From Alteraurantiacibacter aestuarii (GTDB lineage Bacteria > Pseudomonadota > Alphaproteobacteria > Sphingomonadales > Sphingomonadaceae): a stretch of 64,000 nt of DNA. Positions 52,926 to 62,404 of this stretch are shown here, one piece after another. The stretch lies in assembly GCF_009827405.1 (NCBI RefSeq), contig NZ_WTYY01000002.1, positions 558,001-622,000 on the forward strand. The letters run 5' to 3'. Position 1 is the stretch's first letter; the number at the start of each line of letters is the position of its first letter. The notes beneath the pieces were generated by a model. That model was given only the letters and a program-made list of their open reading frames with translations, was not told where the DNA came from and ran no database searches. A program made the translations under genes and the position numbers.

Positions 52926-54121
52926 TTCCCAGCCACTTCTACCGGCAGGCTGGAAATCGCCCACAGCGTGTTGTTTAGCCGCCTGACCGGCTCTCCTGCA
53001 ATCCGAATGGAACTGGCTTGCCGGGCAAATTCGGCCGCTATCAGCTCACCCTCCAGCCGGGCGACCATCTGGCCCAGGCACTGGTGGATGCCGAAACCAA
53101 AGCCGACATGCCCGCCTGCGGGTCGCTCGATCCGGAATTCATCGGGACCGTCCCATTTGCGGGGATCGCGATTGGCGGAGGCGAGGAAAAGCAAGACCTT
53201 GGCACCTTCGGGAATAGTCGTGCCAGCAACGTCCACATCGCGGGTTGCGGTGCGGAAGAAAGTCTGCACGGTCGAATCCCAGCGCAGGCTTTCCTCAAAG
53301 GCGCGCGTCGCCAGCTTCGGATCGGCGCACAGCTTGGAAAATTCTTGCGGATACTTGCCCAGCGCCAGCATGAGGTGGCTAATACCGTTCACCGTCGTAT
53401 CGACGCCTGCGCTGAGGAAGGAGCGGACCAGACGAGGCGCATAATCCGGCGGCAAGCCAGCCTCGGTAACGGCGTCATACACCGCCATGCCCCAACCACC
53501 CGGCTTCAGATTCTCGCGCTTGCAGGCCTCTTCCACCCAGGCGATGGAATCTTCCTTGCCGATCAGGCTCTGCTCGAAAACACGGTTGCGCGGTCCGAAC
53601 CCGTTGAACACGATGGTGGCATATTCGATCAGTTTTTCGCGGCCTTCATCCATCAATCCGATCGTGTCGGGAAACACCTGCATGGGGAATACTTCGCCCA
53701 GGTCGGTTGCCGCATCGAAGCGGCCCCTTTCCACCAGGCTTGCCACCAGCGCCTGCGCCTTTTCCTGCCATAGCGGCCGCAACTCCTTGAGCGCTTTGAG
53801 CGAAACGATCCTGCTCATCAGCTTGCGTGTCTGGCTATGCAGCGGCGGATCGGTTTCCAGCAGTAGCGAGGGCGCGCGGAAAGGCTCTTCCTTGGCAAAG
53901 TCGGCAAGACCCACTCCGCGCGCTGAGCAGAATGTCTCATGGTCGCGCAGCGCCGCCTGCACCTCTTCAAAGCGCGCCATGGCATAGACCTGGTATTTCT
54001 CGAGCCACACCACGGGGCCGGCATCACGCAACCTGCCGTGATGAGCGAAGGGATCTGCCAGAAACTCTTCGTCGAAGGGGTCGACTGTGAGGTGCGGAAC
54101 GGAGGCTTCGAACAATCCCAT
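52922..54121 (-). CDS. cytochrome P450, CYP199-like
   Basis: 399 residues. Heme-binding Cys348 in FGFGIHQCLGQ, I-helix SAGVDTTVNGI and ExxR in EESLRWDS are all present. The stretch VWLEKYQVYAMARFEEVQAA, FCSARGVGLADF and VQTFFRTATRDVDVAGTTI resemble the CYP199A family, known for para-substituted benzoate oxidation and O-demethylation. A para-substituted aromatic acid is therefore the best substrate guess. It needs a ferredoxin such as that at 49132. It overlaps the glutathione transferase by four bases and follows the membrane protein by three. Confidence 0.92.
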   Translation of the reverse strand: MGLFEASVPHLTVDPFDEEFLADPFAHHGRLRDAGPVVWLEKYQVYAMARFEEVQAALRDHETFCSARGVGLADFAKEEPFRAPSLLLETDPPLHSQTRKLMSRIVSLKALKELRPLWQEKAQALVASLVERGRFDAATDLGEVFPMQVFPDTIGLMDEGREKLIEYATIVFNGFGPRNRVFEQSLIGKEDSIAWVEEACKRENLKPGGWGMAVYDAVTEAGLPPDYAPRLVRSFLSAGVDTTVNGISHLMLALGKYPQEFSKLCADPKLATRAFEESLRWDSTVQTFFRTATRDVDVAGTTIPEGAKVLLFLASANRDPRKWDGPDEFRIERPAGGHVGFGFGIHQCLGQMVARLEGELIAAEFARQASSIRIAGEPVRRLNNTLWAISSLPVEVAGK

Positions 54122-54124
54122 TGC

Positions 54125-54589
54125 TTAACCCAACATCGCTTGGATGCGGCTGCGGGTCACCAATGCGCCAAGCACGCCGCCATACAGCACCTTGAGGACA
54201 AATGCAGGAACGGGGGCAAGGATTTGTATACCACTCAGCCACAATATCGCGGCCCATATGCCCGCACCGAGGACCATTATGATCAAGCCTAGCAGGATGG
54301 CGCGGGTAAGCAGGCTGCCGGTGCTGGCAACATGTCCCAATGCAGAAGTGACCTTTCCTGCAAGGATCGCCTTTTTCGTCAGAAGTGCAGGCACCAGGCT
54401 GGCAAAGAGAGCAACAGCGAAGCTCTGCGGCAGGAAGTCGAAGGCATAATTACCGATACCCCAGACTGGCACGGCAGCCCCAAAGCCGAACACGCCAAGG
54501 AAGAAGGCGGCACTGATGGCTGCATTAATGGCTGCGCTGATGACCGTTTCACGCGCGATATAGAGGCTTGGTGAACCCACGGCCGTCAC
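54125..54589 (-). CDS. small integral membrane protein of the catabolic operon
   Basis: 154 residues from a GTG overlapping the hydrolase stop (GTGA). Four hydrophobic helices are visible (SAAINAAISAAFFLGVFGFG, FAVALFASLVPALL, ILLGLIIMVLGAGIWAAILW, VLKVLYGGVLGALV). No family was recognised. Its tight packing between the C-C hydrolase-like gene and the P450 suggests a role in substrate passage or membrane tethering. Confidence 0.75.
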   Translation of the reverse strand: MTAVGSPSLYIARETVISAAINAAISAAFFLGVFGFGAAVPVWGIGNYAFDFLPQSFAVALFASLVPALLTKKAILAGKVTSALGHVASTGSLLTRAILLGLIIMVLGAGIWAAILWLSGIQILAPVPAFVLKVLYGGVLGALVTRSRIQAMLG

Positions 54590-55743
54590 GAGGTGTGAGT
54601 GTCCAAAGTCTCGGCAAACCAGTCAGAGATCAGGTCGCGCCCATAACTCATATTATCCGCACCGACATGCTCCACCCCGCCTTCGCGCGCGGTGAAAATC
54701 ACCTTCTCCCGGCGCGGCGAATTGGTCAGCTGGTCATAGAGATCATCTGCATAGGACGGGCTGATCTGCCGATCATTTGCGCCGTGCGTGACCAGAAACG
54801 GCACGGTAATGCGGTCCATGTGGCCGTTCAGGTTCATGCCCGAAGACTTTTCGAGGAAGTCGTCCATATCCTCGGCCCCGAACGCCCAGAACACATGCGC
54901 CCAGTAATGCGGCACGGGATTCTCTCCCTCGCGATCCCGGCGCTTGTCCTGAACTTCGCGCCAATTGTGGTTCGCGCCCCACACAGCCCCGCTGGCAAAA
55001 CGCGGTTCATAGGCGACAGCGCGAGGAGCGAAATGGCCGCCAAGGGAGATACCGGTCATCCCGATCCTGGCGCTGTCTACTTCTGGTCTGGTTTCCAGCC
55101 AATCGACCGCCTTGGAAGCCCAGCTCTCTGAATGCGGATCAACCGGCAGGCCCTGAAGCCGCAAAGCTTCGCCAGTGCCCGGCTGGTCTACACATAGCGT
55201 GGAAATCCCGCGCCGCGCCAGCTCTTCGGGAAGCCGCGTCCAGTAGAGCATCTCCTTGTTGCTATCGAGGCCATTGCAGAACACCACGGCAGGCTTTGCG
55301 CCTCCGCCCGGTGCCCGCGTCCACAAGGCTGGCATCGTGCCGTTCACAAGGGGGATTTCGACCCGCTCGCGATTGAGCTTGCCCAGTTCGGTTGAGCGAT
55401 CGAATGCACCCCGTGCGCGAGCGAAGGTTTCCGCGCGGCCGGGATGGCCATGGCCCTGCATGCGCTCGCCCACGAACATGTAGAGCGATGCACGCTCAAG
55501 CTTGTTTGAAGCGGAAAAATTGCGGCCCTTCGCCTCATCCTCATTTGCTAGTTCGATCAGCTTTTCGGCCATGGCGACCCATTGCTTCATGAACTGCGGC
55601 GTGCCTGCATCGGCGCCGCTGTCAGCAGCATCCTTGATCGGCTGGCACATATCGACGATTTCACCGATCTGCCCGCCGCTCTCCAGCGCGATGGCGACCG
55701 AGAGGTTCCAGATGTAGTTGGGGAAGTATTCAAACAGGGCCAT
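54586..55743 (-). CDS. alpha/beta hydrolase of the FrsA/2,6-dihydropseudooxynicotine hydrolase type
   Basis: 385 residues. A helical N-terminal domain of about 125 residues precedes an alpha/beta hydrolase with nucleophile Ser233 (GMTGISLGGH), Asp324 (HGANDRQ) and His359 (GVEHVG). This two-part plan is that of enzymes that cleave C-C or ester bonds of bulky ketones, such as the pseudooxynicotine hydrolases. It begins four bases after the dioxygenase stop. Hydrolysis of a ring-cleavage product is the likely role. Confidence 0.83.
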   Translation of the reverse strand: MALFEYFPNYIWNLSVAIALESGGQIGEIVDMCQPIKDAADSGADAGTPQFMKQWVAMAEKLIELANEDEAKGRNFSASNKLERASLYMFVGERMQGHGHPGRAETFARARGAFDRSTELGKLNRERVEIPLVNGTMPALWTRAPGGGAKPAVVFCNGLDSNKEMLYWTRLPEELARRGISTLCVDQPGTGEALRLQGLPVDPHSESWASKAVDWLETRPEVDSARIGMTGISLGGHFAPRAVAYEPRFASGAVWGANHNWREVQDKRRDREGENPVPHYWAHVFWAFGAEDMDDFLEKSSGMNLNGHMDRITVPFLVTHGANDRQISPSYADDLYDQLTNSPRREKVIFTAREGGVEHVGADNMSYGRDLISDWFAETLDTHTS

Positions 55744-55747
55744 GCGT

Positions 55748-56650
55748 TCAAACCTCTGCCGGCTTGAACAGGCATGGATCGGGCGCGGGTTTGGGCATGG
55801 TCTGCGGACCGCCCTGGCCAATGCCCCACTGATCCATGACCATCGGTGCAGGCTCATGCACGATGCCCTGATGGCTTTCGAAATCGACGTTTTCCAGTTC
55901 GGAAGTGTACTCCACTGCAAATCCGGCGGGCGTAGTGAAGTATGTGAAAGTGTTGTTGCCCGCCGTGTGGCGCCCGGGTCCCCAGCGCAGATCAGTGCCG
56001 CGCTTTTTGAGGCGGCTAGCACCGCGCATCATGTCATCCAAGCTCAGCATGTCATAGGCGACATGGTTGAGGCATGGAGGACCGGGCAGGATTGCCAGCC
56101 GGTGATGCGCCTCATTACAGCGCAGGAAGCACATGAAATCACCCAGCCAGTCGCTGACCTTGAAGCCCAACACATCGGTGAAAAACTTTACCATCGCCTG
56201 ATGATCGGGCGAATGCAGCACGATATGGCTGATCTTCACCGGCATGCCTTCCCAGCGCTCCATGGCACGCTTTTCCAGCTTCTTCACATCGGCCGAAATT
56301 TCGAACGGCAAGCCGTCAGGCGAAAAGAAGCGGAAGCCATAGCCGCCGCCGGGAGCGTCCAGGTCGCGCGGGGCGTGAATGATCTTGCAGCCTGCATTTG
56401 CCACCTTGCGATGCAGATCCTCCACATCAGCGCGGCTAGCCGCTGCCAGCGCGATCACTTCTACGCAGTCGGTGGATGACTTGTGCAGGCGAACAACGTG
56501 GTGCTCGTCGTGGCCATGGGTCTTGAACCAGGCCATATCATCTTCGCTGGCGACTTCGACAAGTCCCCAGTCATCAGCATAGAACTTACGCTCGGCATCG
56601 AAGTCCTCGACACCGTACCCGACATAACGAATTTCGCTGACGCGGCTCAT
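55748..56650 (-). CDS. extradiol ring-cleavage dioxygenase, two-domain VOC type
   Basis: 300 residues, two VOC repeats. The iron ligands of the C-terminal half are His142 (ISHIVLHSPD), His196 (LNHVAYDM) and Glu247 (FAVEYTSE), the arrangement of type I extradiol dioxygenases such as 2,3-dihydroxybiphenyl dioxygenase. It should open a catechol-like ring next to its hydroxyl groups. The neighbours (FAD monooxygenase upstream, C-C-type hydrolase downstream) fit a hydroxylate-cleave-hydrolyse sequence. Confidence 0.92.
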   Translation of the reverse strand: MSRVSEIRYVGYGVEDFDAERKFYADDWGLVEVASEDDMAWFKTHGHDEHHVVRLHKSSTDCVEVIALAAASRADVEDLHRKVANAGCKIIHAPRDLDAPGGGYGFRFFSPDGLPFEISADVKKLEKRAMERWEGMPVKISHIVLHSPDHQAMVKFFTDVLGFKVSDWLGDFMCFLRCNEAHHRLAILPGPPCLNHVAYDMLSLDDMMRGASRLKKRGTDLRWGPGRHTAGNNTFTYFTTPAGFAVEYTSELENVDFESHQGIVHEPAPMVMDQWGIGQGGPQTMPKPAPDPCLFKPAEV

Positions 56651-56668
56651 AGCTTATTCCTTGTATCT

Positions 56669-57787
56669 TCAGATGGGTTCGGCGGTGACTGCGAACATTT
56701 CCGCAGTGGCCTTGGCATTGTCGACCGGCGGCCCCTTGCCCAGCTGCCCGTGGCAGATGGCAAGCGAGCTTTCGACGATGTACTTGCAGCGTTCGAAACG
56801 GCGATCACGATAGGCCATGAAAGCATCTTCGGGCGTGTCGTGCGCGGCAATTTCCTCGGCCAGCACGATGCTGTCCTCGATCGCCATGCCAGCGCCTTGC
56901 CCCAGATGAGGCGTGGTTGCGTGGACAGCATCGCCCAGCAGGACCACGCGGCCCGAATGCCAGGCGCCGTAGAGCATCATCGCCTCAAGCGGGCGGTAGA
57001 CCACGCCGTCATTGTCGGTGATCTGTGCCGCCAGTTCGCGGATTTGCGGTGCCGTATGACCGATAACCTTCTCGCGCATGCTCTGCGCAAGCTTATCGTT
57101 GTCATAGCGCGGTTTATCCGGCTCCGGCGTGGTCACGTACATATACATCAGGTCTTCATTGATCGGCACCAGACCGGCACCTATCGGACCATTATAGGCA
57201 TGCAGCGCGTCGAGATCGGCAGGCCGCGGGAAGTTGTAACGCCATACGGCCTGTCCGGTAAATTCAGGGCGCGGCGCATCGGGCATGATCTGCCCTCTCG
57301 TGTCGGAATAGACGCCGTCAGCGCCGATCACGAGGTCGTAGCTGTCTTCGCTATCGTCGGAGAAGCGGACCCGCACCTGATCGTCGCGATCGTCGATCTC
57401 TTTCGCAGTGATCCCCAGCCGGACCTCGGCACCATCAGCAACGGTGCGTTCGCCCAGGATCTTGTGCAGAGCCGGACGGCCGATGCCCATGCTGGCAGGG
57501 TATCCCTCGACCAGCGGCGGTATCGGAATAACCGCCACCTGCGTACCATCCGGCATATGCACGGCCACCTTGTCGAAAGGCACGCCGGACGCGACATAGT
57601 CCTCCAGCAGATCGAGCTGCTTCATCGCTCGGATCACATTGGCCTGCTGGATGATACCGACGCCGTAGACGGCCCAGTCGGGGTCCTTTTCGATGACCGT
57701 CACATCGTGCCCGTCACGCCGCAGCGCGATGGCCGATGTCAGGCCCCCGATGCCTCCGCCGATGATGAGGATTTTCAGCTTCTTCAT
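56669..57787 (-). CDS. FAD-dependent aromatic monooxygenase
   Basis: 372 residues, class A flavoprotein monooxygenase. FAD motifs are GGGIGG at 10-15, DG in YDLVIGADGVYSDTR and GD in VVLLGDAVHATTPHLGQGAG. It belongs with salicylate and 3-hydroxybenzoate 6-hydroxylases by overall look. It should hydroxylate an aromatic acid with NAD(P)H and O2 to make the diol for the dioxygenase. Three bases separate it from the preceding MBL gene. Confidence 0.9.
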   Translation of the reverse strand: MKKLKILIIGGGIGGLTSAIALRRDGHDVTVIEKDPDWAVYGVGIIQQANVIRAMKQLDLLEDYVASGVPFDKVAVHMPDGTQVAVIPIPPLVEGYPASMGIGRPALHKILGERTVADGAEVRLGITAKEIDDRDDQVRVRFSDDSEDSYDLVIGADGVYSDTRGQIMPDAPRPEFTGQAVWRYNFPRPADLDALHAYNGPIGAGLVPINEDLMYMYVTTPEPDKPRYDNDKLAQSMREKVIGHTAPQIRELAAQITDNDGVVYRPLEAMMLYGAWHSGRVVLLGDAVHATTPHLGQGAGMAIEDSIVLAEEIAAHDTPEDAFMAYRDRRFERCKYIVESSLAICHGQLGKGPPVDNAKATAEMFAVTAEPI

Positions 57788-57790
57788 GGC

Positions 57791-58789
57791 TCAGAACGTG
57801 TCCAGATCGTTGGCGATAACCACCGGACCGTCAAAATTCTCGGCAATCTGACGCAGATATTCGAAGTGCACCGGATCACCGCGTTCGCGGCCGGAAAAAT
57901 GGGTCACAACAACTGCCCCGACACCCGCTCTGCCGGCCATTTCCCCGACATCACGTGGCAGCAGGTGATGGTCGCGCAGATGACTCTCCATTCCCATCAA
58001 GACCGGTTCCGGCATATTGGGCGCATCACGCCGTAGAAGCCTGATCGTCTCGTCGACATCCATCATTTCGGCGACGAGCAAATCAGCGCCCTGGGCCAAT
58101 TCTTCCACCGCTGTGCTGGGGCCGGTATCCCCAGTGTAGACAATGGAACGCCCAGGCAGGTCAAAGCGGTAGGAAAGCGACTCAAAACGCTCGGCCAGTC
58201 CGCTATCGGGCGCAAAGCTGTAATGGGTATTGTTGCGGGCGCTTATGGTCATGCCGGCATATTGAAGACTTGCGTGATCGCGCAGTTCGACGACCTCGAC
58301 CATGCCCGCAAGGTCCCGCGTAGCTGCTCCCGCTACGCCATAGCCAGCGGTATTGCCGGGGACCATGGAGGCAAGCAGCCCGTCAACCAGATCAGCGGTC
58401 CCAGGGGGGCCGTAAACAAGCAGCCCGTCCGGCGCATTCGTCTGGAGGCGAAGACCAAGAATACCAGCCAGACCGGCGGTATGGTCAAAATGCAGGTGAG
58501 TGATGAAAACGGCATCCAGCCTGTTCGTTGGAAGGCCCACTTTGATCAGTTGGCCGGCACTGCCATCACCCACATCAACAAGGATGTTCTTGCCGCCGGC
58601 AATCAGCAGATTGGCAGGCTGAGAGCGGGTGGAACTGGGCACCGGGCCGGCTCTTGTACCCAAAGTGATCCAGCGGCCGGCATCGGCAACCACTGCCTCG
58701 TCTGCAGCCGCTTCGCCATGATGTTCAGCGTGGAGGGGCATACTGGCCAGCGCGAGTGCGCTGGCCAGTGCGAGATTACGAATATGCAT
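57791..58789 (-). CDS. periplasmic MBL-fold hydrolase, RNase Z/lactonase-like
   Basis: 332 residues with a signal peptide ending LHA. Metal ligands HLHFDH at 98-103 and YTGDTGPS with the bridging Asp are intact; HFSG near the end supplies the last His. The fold resembles arylsulfatase/RNase Z-type hydrolases. Being exported, it may remove an ester, lactone or sulfate group from the substrate before uptake. Twelve bases downstream of the TonB receptor stop. Confidence 0.87.
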   Translation of the reverse strand: MHIRNLALASALALASMPLHAEHHGEAAADEAVVADAGRWITLGTRAGPVPSSTRSQPANLLIAGGKNILVDVGDGSAGQLIKVGLPTNRLDAVFITHLHFDHTAGLAGILGLRLQTNAPDGLLVYGPPGTADLVDGLLASMVPGNTAGYGVAGAATRDLAGMVEVVELRDHASLQYAGMTISARNNTHYSFAPDSGLAERFESLSYRFDLPGRSIVYTGDTGPSTAVEELAQGADLLVAEMMDVDETIRLLRRDAPNMPEPVLMGMESHLRDHHLLPRDVGEMAGRAGVGAVVVTHFSGRERGDPVHFEYLRQIAENFDGPVVIANDLDTF

Positions 58790-58801
58790 AATTCATTCCG
58801 A

Positions 58802-61342
58802 TCAGAAAGTTACGCGGGCCCGCAGACCATATGTTCTGGGCGGTTGATAGACACTGGCCACAACATTACCCGCACCGGTCTGCACGAGTGACGTAATCAC
58901 TTCATCAGTCAAATTGCGAATGTAGGCGGTTAGCGACCACGTCTCGTCAATGTCAGAGAATGTCAGTGCCGCATCCATCGAGAAATCACCGCCAACCCTG
59001 CTTGCAGGAATATAGTTGAAGCCGACTTCCCTGCTGCCACGATAGCGCCCGTCAACGGTGCCGATCAGCAGGAAATCGCCGATCTCAACGGTCTGGTTGA
59101 TACCGAAATTCGCTGACCATTTGGGCGAATTAAGCGCCTGCTTGCCCGAACAATCAATATCGAAAGAACGGTTCGGGTCTGTTGGTCCGGTGGCAATCTG
59201 GGTTGAAGTACAGCCCGTTACCGGACGCAGGAAGTTGAGCGGATCTTCTTCAGGGTCTGAAAGGTCGACCTGATTATACAGGAAGCTGTCATAGGTTGCG
59301 TCCAGGTACTGGACACCGCCATGGAAAAGCGTGGTCTCCGTTGCCAGGAACTGGAAATCAATATCCACGCCCTTGATTGTCGATTTGCCGACATTGCGGG
59401 TGTAAAACGCGTTGTTGCCATCGCTGTCCAGACCCAGCGCAGCAAGCTGCTGACCATCATATTTCCAGTAGAACAGCTCGACATTGAGTTCGAGCCGGTC
59501 ATCGAAGAAGCGGTTCTTCGAACCAATCGTGAAGGCGTCGATAAACTCGGGGTCATAGGTTTCCTGACCACGAGCAATGTTGAAGCCACCGGCGCGGAAA
59601 CCGTTCTCAAAGCTGGCATACAGAAGACTGTCTGGCGTGATGTCATACTCAACGGCCGCCCTAAAGGTAACCTGACTGTCGCCGTCCGATGCATTGATCG
59701 TGTTGGGGGTGATGATCAGCAGTGCGCCCGGTGTAAAGGGTGCGACCAGCGGACCGTAAGGGAAGACCTGGCCCACGCCGTCAGGGCCATCGGGATTGAA
59801 TGCGGCAATCGGCTTGAGCGGGAATAGTGACGGATCGAGCTGGCTCAGGGTATCTTGCAGCGTCAGGCCAACAGGCAGGGTCGGAACCTGTGGGCAGAAA
59901 GGTGCCCTGCCCACCGGCTCTTCCAGGCAAATACCTGCTGTGGCGGTCGCCGATGCATCGAGTGAGCGGCTTTCATCCGTATAGCGGATGCCGCCCACAA
60001 GTCGCAGGCTGTCGGTCAGGTGAAAGGTCGTGCGCCCGAACAGCGCGAGCGATTCAGTCTGGGAATCAAACGAGTTGTGCGAGACCGTGGCGAACTGGTT
60101 GAACGAGTTTACACCCACCACCTGTTCATCGAAGTAGAACATACCGGCGATCCAGTCGACCGGACCAGCTGAACCAGACAGCCGCGCTTCGATGCTATAT
60201 TGCTCGGCCTTGTCCTTGTTGATCGCAGCCTTGAAAGGCGGTCCGTTGAACTGGTTATCAAGTTCCGATCGGCGATAGGCAGGTATGACCACCAGATCCA
60301 CTGCGCCAAGATCAAAATTCATCTCGGCATTGACGCCGAAATAGCTGTCATCGCGTGAGGGATAGGCATAGCCAACGAACGGTGAATGGAGCGGCGCGCC
60401 AGCGACACTGCTGGCGAAGGCCAGAGTTTGCGGCGCATGCAGGCCGGTAAAAGGGGCGGACACATCCGCCGGGGCAGCAATGAAATTCCAGCCCGGAACA
60501 GGAAGGTCATTCCTTCCCGGCTGGAATGGCGATGCGAACCCGTAATTGCCAAGAACCGTCGTACCAGGACCAATGCCCTTCTGGGTGGAATAGTCCACCG
60601 CCAGGCGTACATCGACACTGTCACTCAGTTCCGCAAAGATCTGACCTCGCATGGCCACATCCTGCGCATCATTGGTCCCGTCCGAATAATAGCCATCACG
60701 GTCGCTGATCGTGCCAGCCATACGAACGGCCACATTATCAGTGAGCGAAGCGTTCAATATGCCGGTGAGTTCGAACGCATTATAATTGCCATATCCAGCC
60801 GAGATGGAACCGCTGTTTTCACCAAGCCGGGGCTTGTTTGGAATGACGTTGATTGCACCGCCGGTCGCGTTGCGCCCATAAAGCGTGCCCTGAGGGCCTT
60901 TCAGGATTTCCACGACACCCACATCGAGGAACGATGCAATCGTCGACGACGGGCGACCGATATATACGCCGTCAATATTGAAGGCGACAGCGGGATTGGT
61001 GTAGCCATTGTTAGTGAAGTTACCCACGCCGCGCACGAAATAGCCGGCATTGGCGCCGCCACCCGATGTAACGTAAAGTGCAGGAGCAACCTTGCCCAGC
61101 GCTGTGGCATCTGCAACGCCCAGCCTTTCAAGCTCGGTTCCCGTGGCTGCATTGATGGCGATGGCAGCATCCTGCAGCGATTCTTCACGCCGCTGCGCCG
61201 TCACGGTGATGGTGTCCAGACCGCCAGACTTTGGCTGTTCGGAGTTCTCGGCTTCGGTATCGCTTGCGCTGTCCTGCGCCAGCGCAGGCTGGGCAAACAT
61301 GACCAGGGCGACCGCTGATCCGACCAGAAGTTGGGTTTTCAT
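58802..61342 (-). CDS. TonB-dependent outer membrane receptor of the catabolic operon
   Basis: 846 residues from the ATG after GGGAGAGGA. A signal peptide ends ALA/QDS, followed by TonB box-like DTITVTAQRREES, plug (GPQGTLYGRNATGGAINVI) and barrel ending LRARVTF. It is the first gene of the minus-strand operon, so it probably imports the aromatic compound that the enzymes degrade. Different from the receptor at 29.6 kb in length and plug sequence. Confidence 0.92.
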   Translation of the reverse strand: MKTQLLVGSAVALVMFAQPALAQDSASDTEAENSEQPKSGGLDTITVTAQRREESLQDAAIAINAATGTELERLGVADATALGKVAPALYVTSGGGANAGYFVRGVGNFTNNGYTNPAVAFNIDGVYIGRPSSTIASFLDVGVVEILKGPQGTLYGRNATGGAINVIPNKPRLGENSGSISAGYGNYNAFELTGILNASLTDNVAVRMAGTISDRDGYYSDGTNDAQDVAMRGQIFAELSDSVDVRLAVDYSTQKGIGPGTTVLGNYGFASPFQPGRNDLPVPGWNFIAAPADVSAPFTGLHAPQTLAFASSVAGAPLHSPFVGYAYPSRDDSYFGVNAEMNFDLGAVDLVVIPAYRRSELDNQFNGPPFKAAINKDKAEQYSIEARLSGSAGPVDWIAGMFYFDEQVVGVNSFNQFATVSHNSFDSQTESLALFGRTTFHLTDSLRLVGGIRYTDESRSLDASATATAGICLEEPVGRAPFCPQVPTLPVGLTLQDTLSQLDPSLFPLKPIAAFNPDGPDGVGQVFPYGPLVAPFTPGALLIITPNTINASDGDSQVTFRAAVEYDITPDSLLYASFENGFRAGGFNIARGQETYDPEFIDAFTIGSKNRFFDDRLELNVELFYWKYDGQQLAALGLDSDGNNAFYTRNVGKSTIKGVDIDFQFLATETTLFHGGVQYLDATYDSFLYNQVDLSDPEEDPLNFLRPVTGCTSTQIATGPTDPNRSFDIDCSGKQALNSPKWSANFGINQTVEIGDFLLIGTVDGRYRGSREVGFNYIPASRVGGDFSMDAALTFSDIDETWSLTAYIRNLTDEVITSLVQTGAGNVVASVYQPPRTYGLRARVTF

Positions 61343-61422
61343 TAATCCTCTCCCATTTTTTGATTGCCCACTTATGAGCACAATCGGGAGTATCTGAATA
61401 ATGAATTGATTGAATTGATCCT

Positions 61423-61437
61423 ATTTGAAATACAAAT
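61423..61437. promoter_or_regulatory. LysR-type box upstream of the TonB receptor
   Basis: ATTTG-AAATA-CAAAT is a perfect five-base inverted repeat with a five-base centre, the T-N11-A-like arrangement of LysR-family sites. It lies about 80 bases before the operon's first gene and downstream of the LysR gene. Confidence 0.45.
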
Positions 61438-61486
61438 TCGATAAGGTGGAGCATGGTTTCTCGCCCTGGAATCGACTGGCCTTTTC

Positions 61487-62404
61487 CTACCTATCCGCCT
61501 CACTCATCTCAGCCGCTTCTTCGCGCAGAAGGCCAAGCAACCAGGCGATCCCCCCATCGTTGCGGCGCAATTGATGCCATTGCGCGAATTCGCTGATCCC
61601 CGGCCCCGGAACAGGCAATGGATGGCACGATAGGGGATAGCGACGCTGACAAAACTTCGCGTGCCGCCTGTGCATCAGGGCGATCCTGTCCGTGCCGATC
61701 ACCGCACCAGGCAATGCAGAGAAGCTTGGCACCTCAATCGCAGTCTTGAGATCAAAATTTCGTTCGCGAAAGTACAGATCGACAGTGGCCGGCCGGCGCT
61801 CCTCTCCAAAAACAGCCTTTGCAAAATCCGCCTCGAGGAAACCCTTCTCGTCGATAGTGTCCCTGAAACGCCCCTCCGACCAACAAACTACGGAATCCAC
61901 GTCTTCAAAAAGTATCTCGGAAGGGTGATCCGGGGCCAAATATTGTGGAACGGTAATCATCAGGTCAATCTCGCCTTTCTGAAACAAACGGCCACCAGTT
62001 GGGCCGGTCAGCGAAATTTCGAAGCGAAGATCAGGTGCGATCCTTGCCGCCTTCGCAAGAGCAGAAGCCAGGAGGACATCGAAAACGTAATCCGATGCCA
62101 ATATCTTGAAGCATCGGTGCGACGAGGCCGGATCGAACCCTTCGCCCTGAATGATCCGAAATCTTGCAACGTTGAGAAGTTCCGTCACTGCTGGCGCAAG
62201 CTCTTCGCCAAGAGCCGTGGGCACCATCTCGCGCCCGACATTCATCAGCAGATCATCTTCGAAATAATCGCGCAGCCGGCCAAGCGCAGCGCTGATTGTG
62301 GGCTGGCTCAGGTTCAACCGCCGCGCCGTTTCTGTAGTGCTGCGGCATTCGAGCAGGACCTCCAGCGCGGCAAGCAAATTCAGATCAAGCCCCTCAAAGC
62401 GCAT
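61487..62404 (-). CDS. LysR-family transcriptional regulator, NodD/NahR-like
   Basis: 305 residues after GGAGGAGG. The start RFEGLDLNLLAALEVLLECR and helix-turn-helix TETARRLNLSQPTISAALGR are those of the NodD/NahR group that responds to aromatic inducers; the effector domain follows (DLRFEISLTGP, GEIDLMITVPQ). It lies upstream of and in line with the catabolic operon and divergent from the truncated VOC gene, so it probably controls both. Confidence 0.9.
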   Translation of the reverse strand: MRFEGLDLNLLAALEVLLECRSTTETARRLNLSQPTISAALGRLRDYFEDDLLMNVGREMVPTALGEELAPAVTELLNVARFRIIQGEGFDPASSHRCFKILASDYVFDVLLASALAKAARIAPDLRFEISLTGPTGGRLFQKGEIDLMITVPQYLAPDHPSEILFEDVDSVVCWSEGRFRDTIDEKGFLEADFAKAVFGEERRPATVDLYFRERNFDLKTAIEVPSFSALPGAVIGTDRIALMHRRHAKFCQRRYPLSCHPLPVPGPGISEFAQWHQLRRNDGGIAWLLGLLREEAAEMSEADR

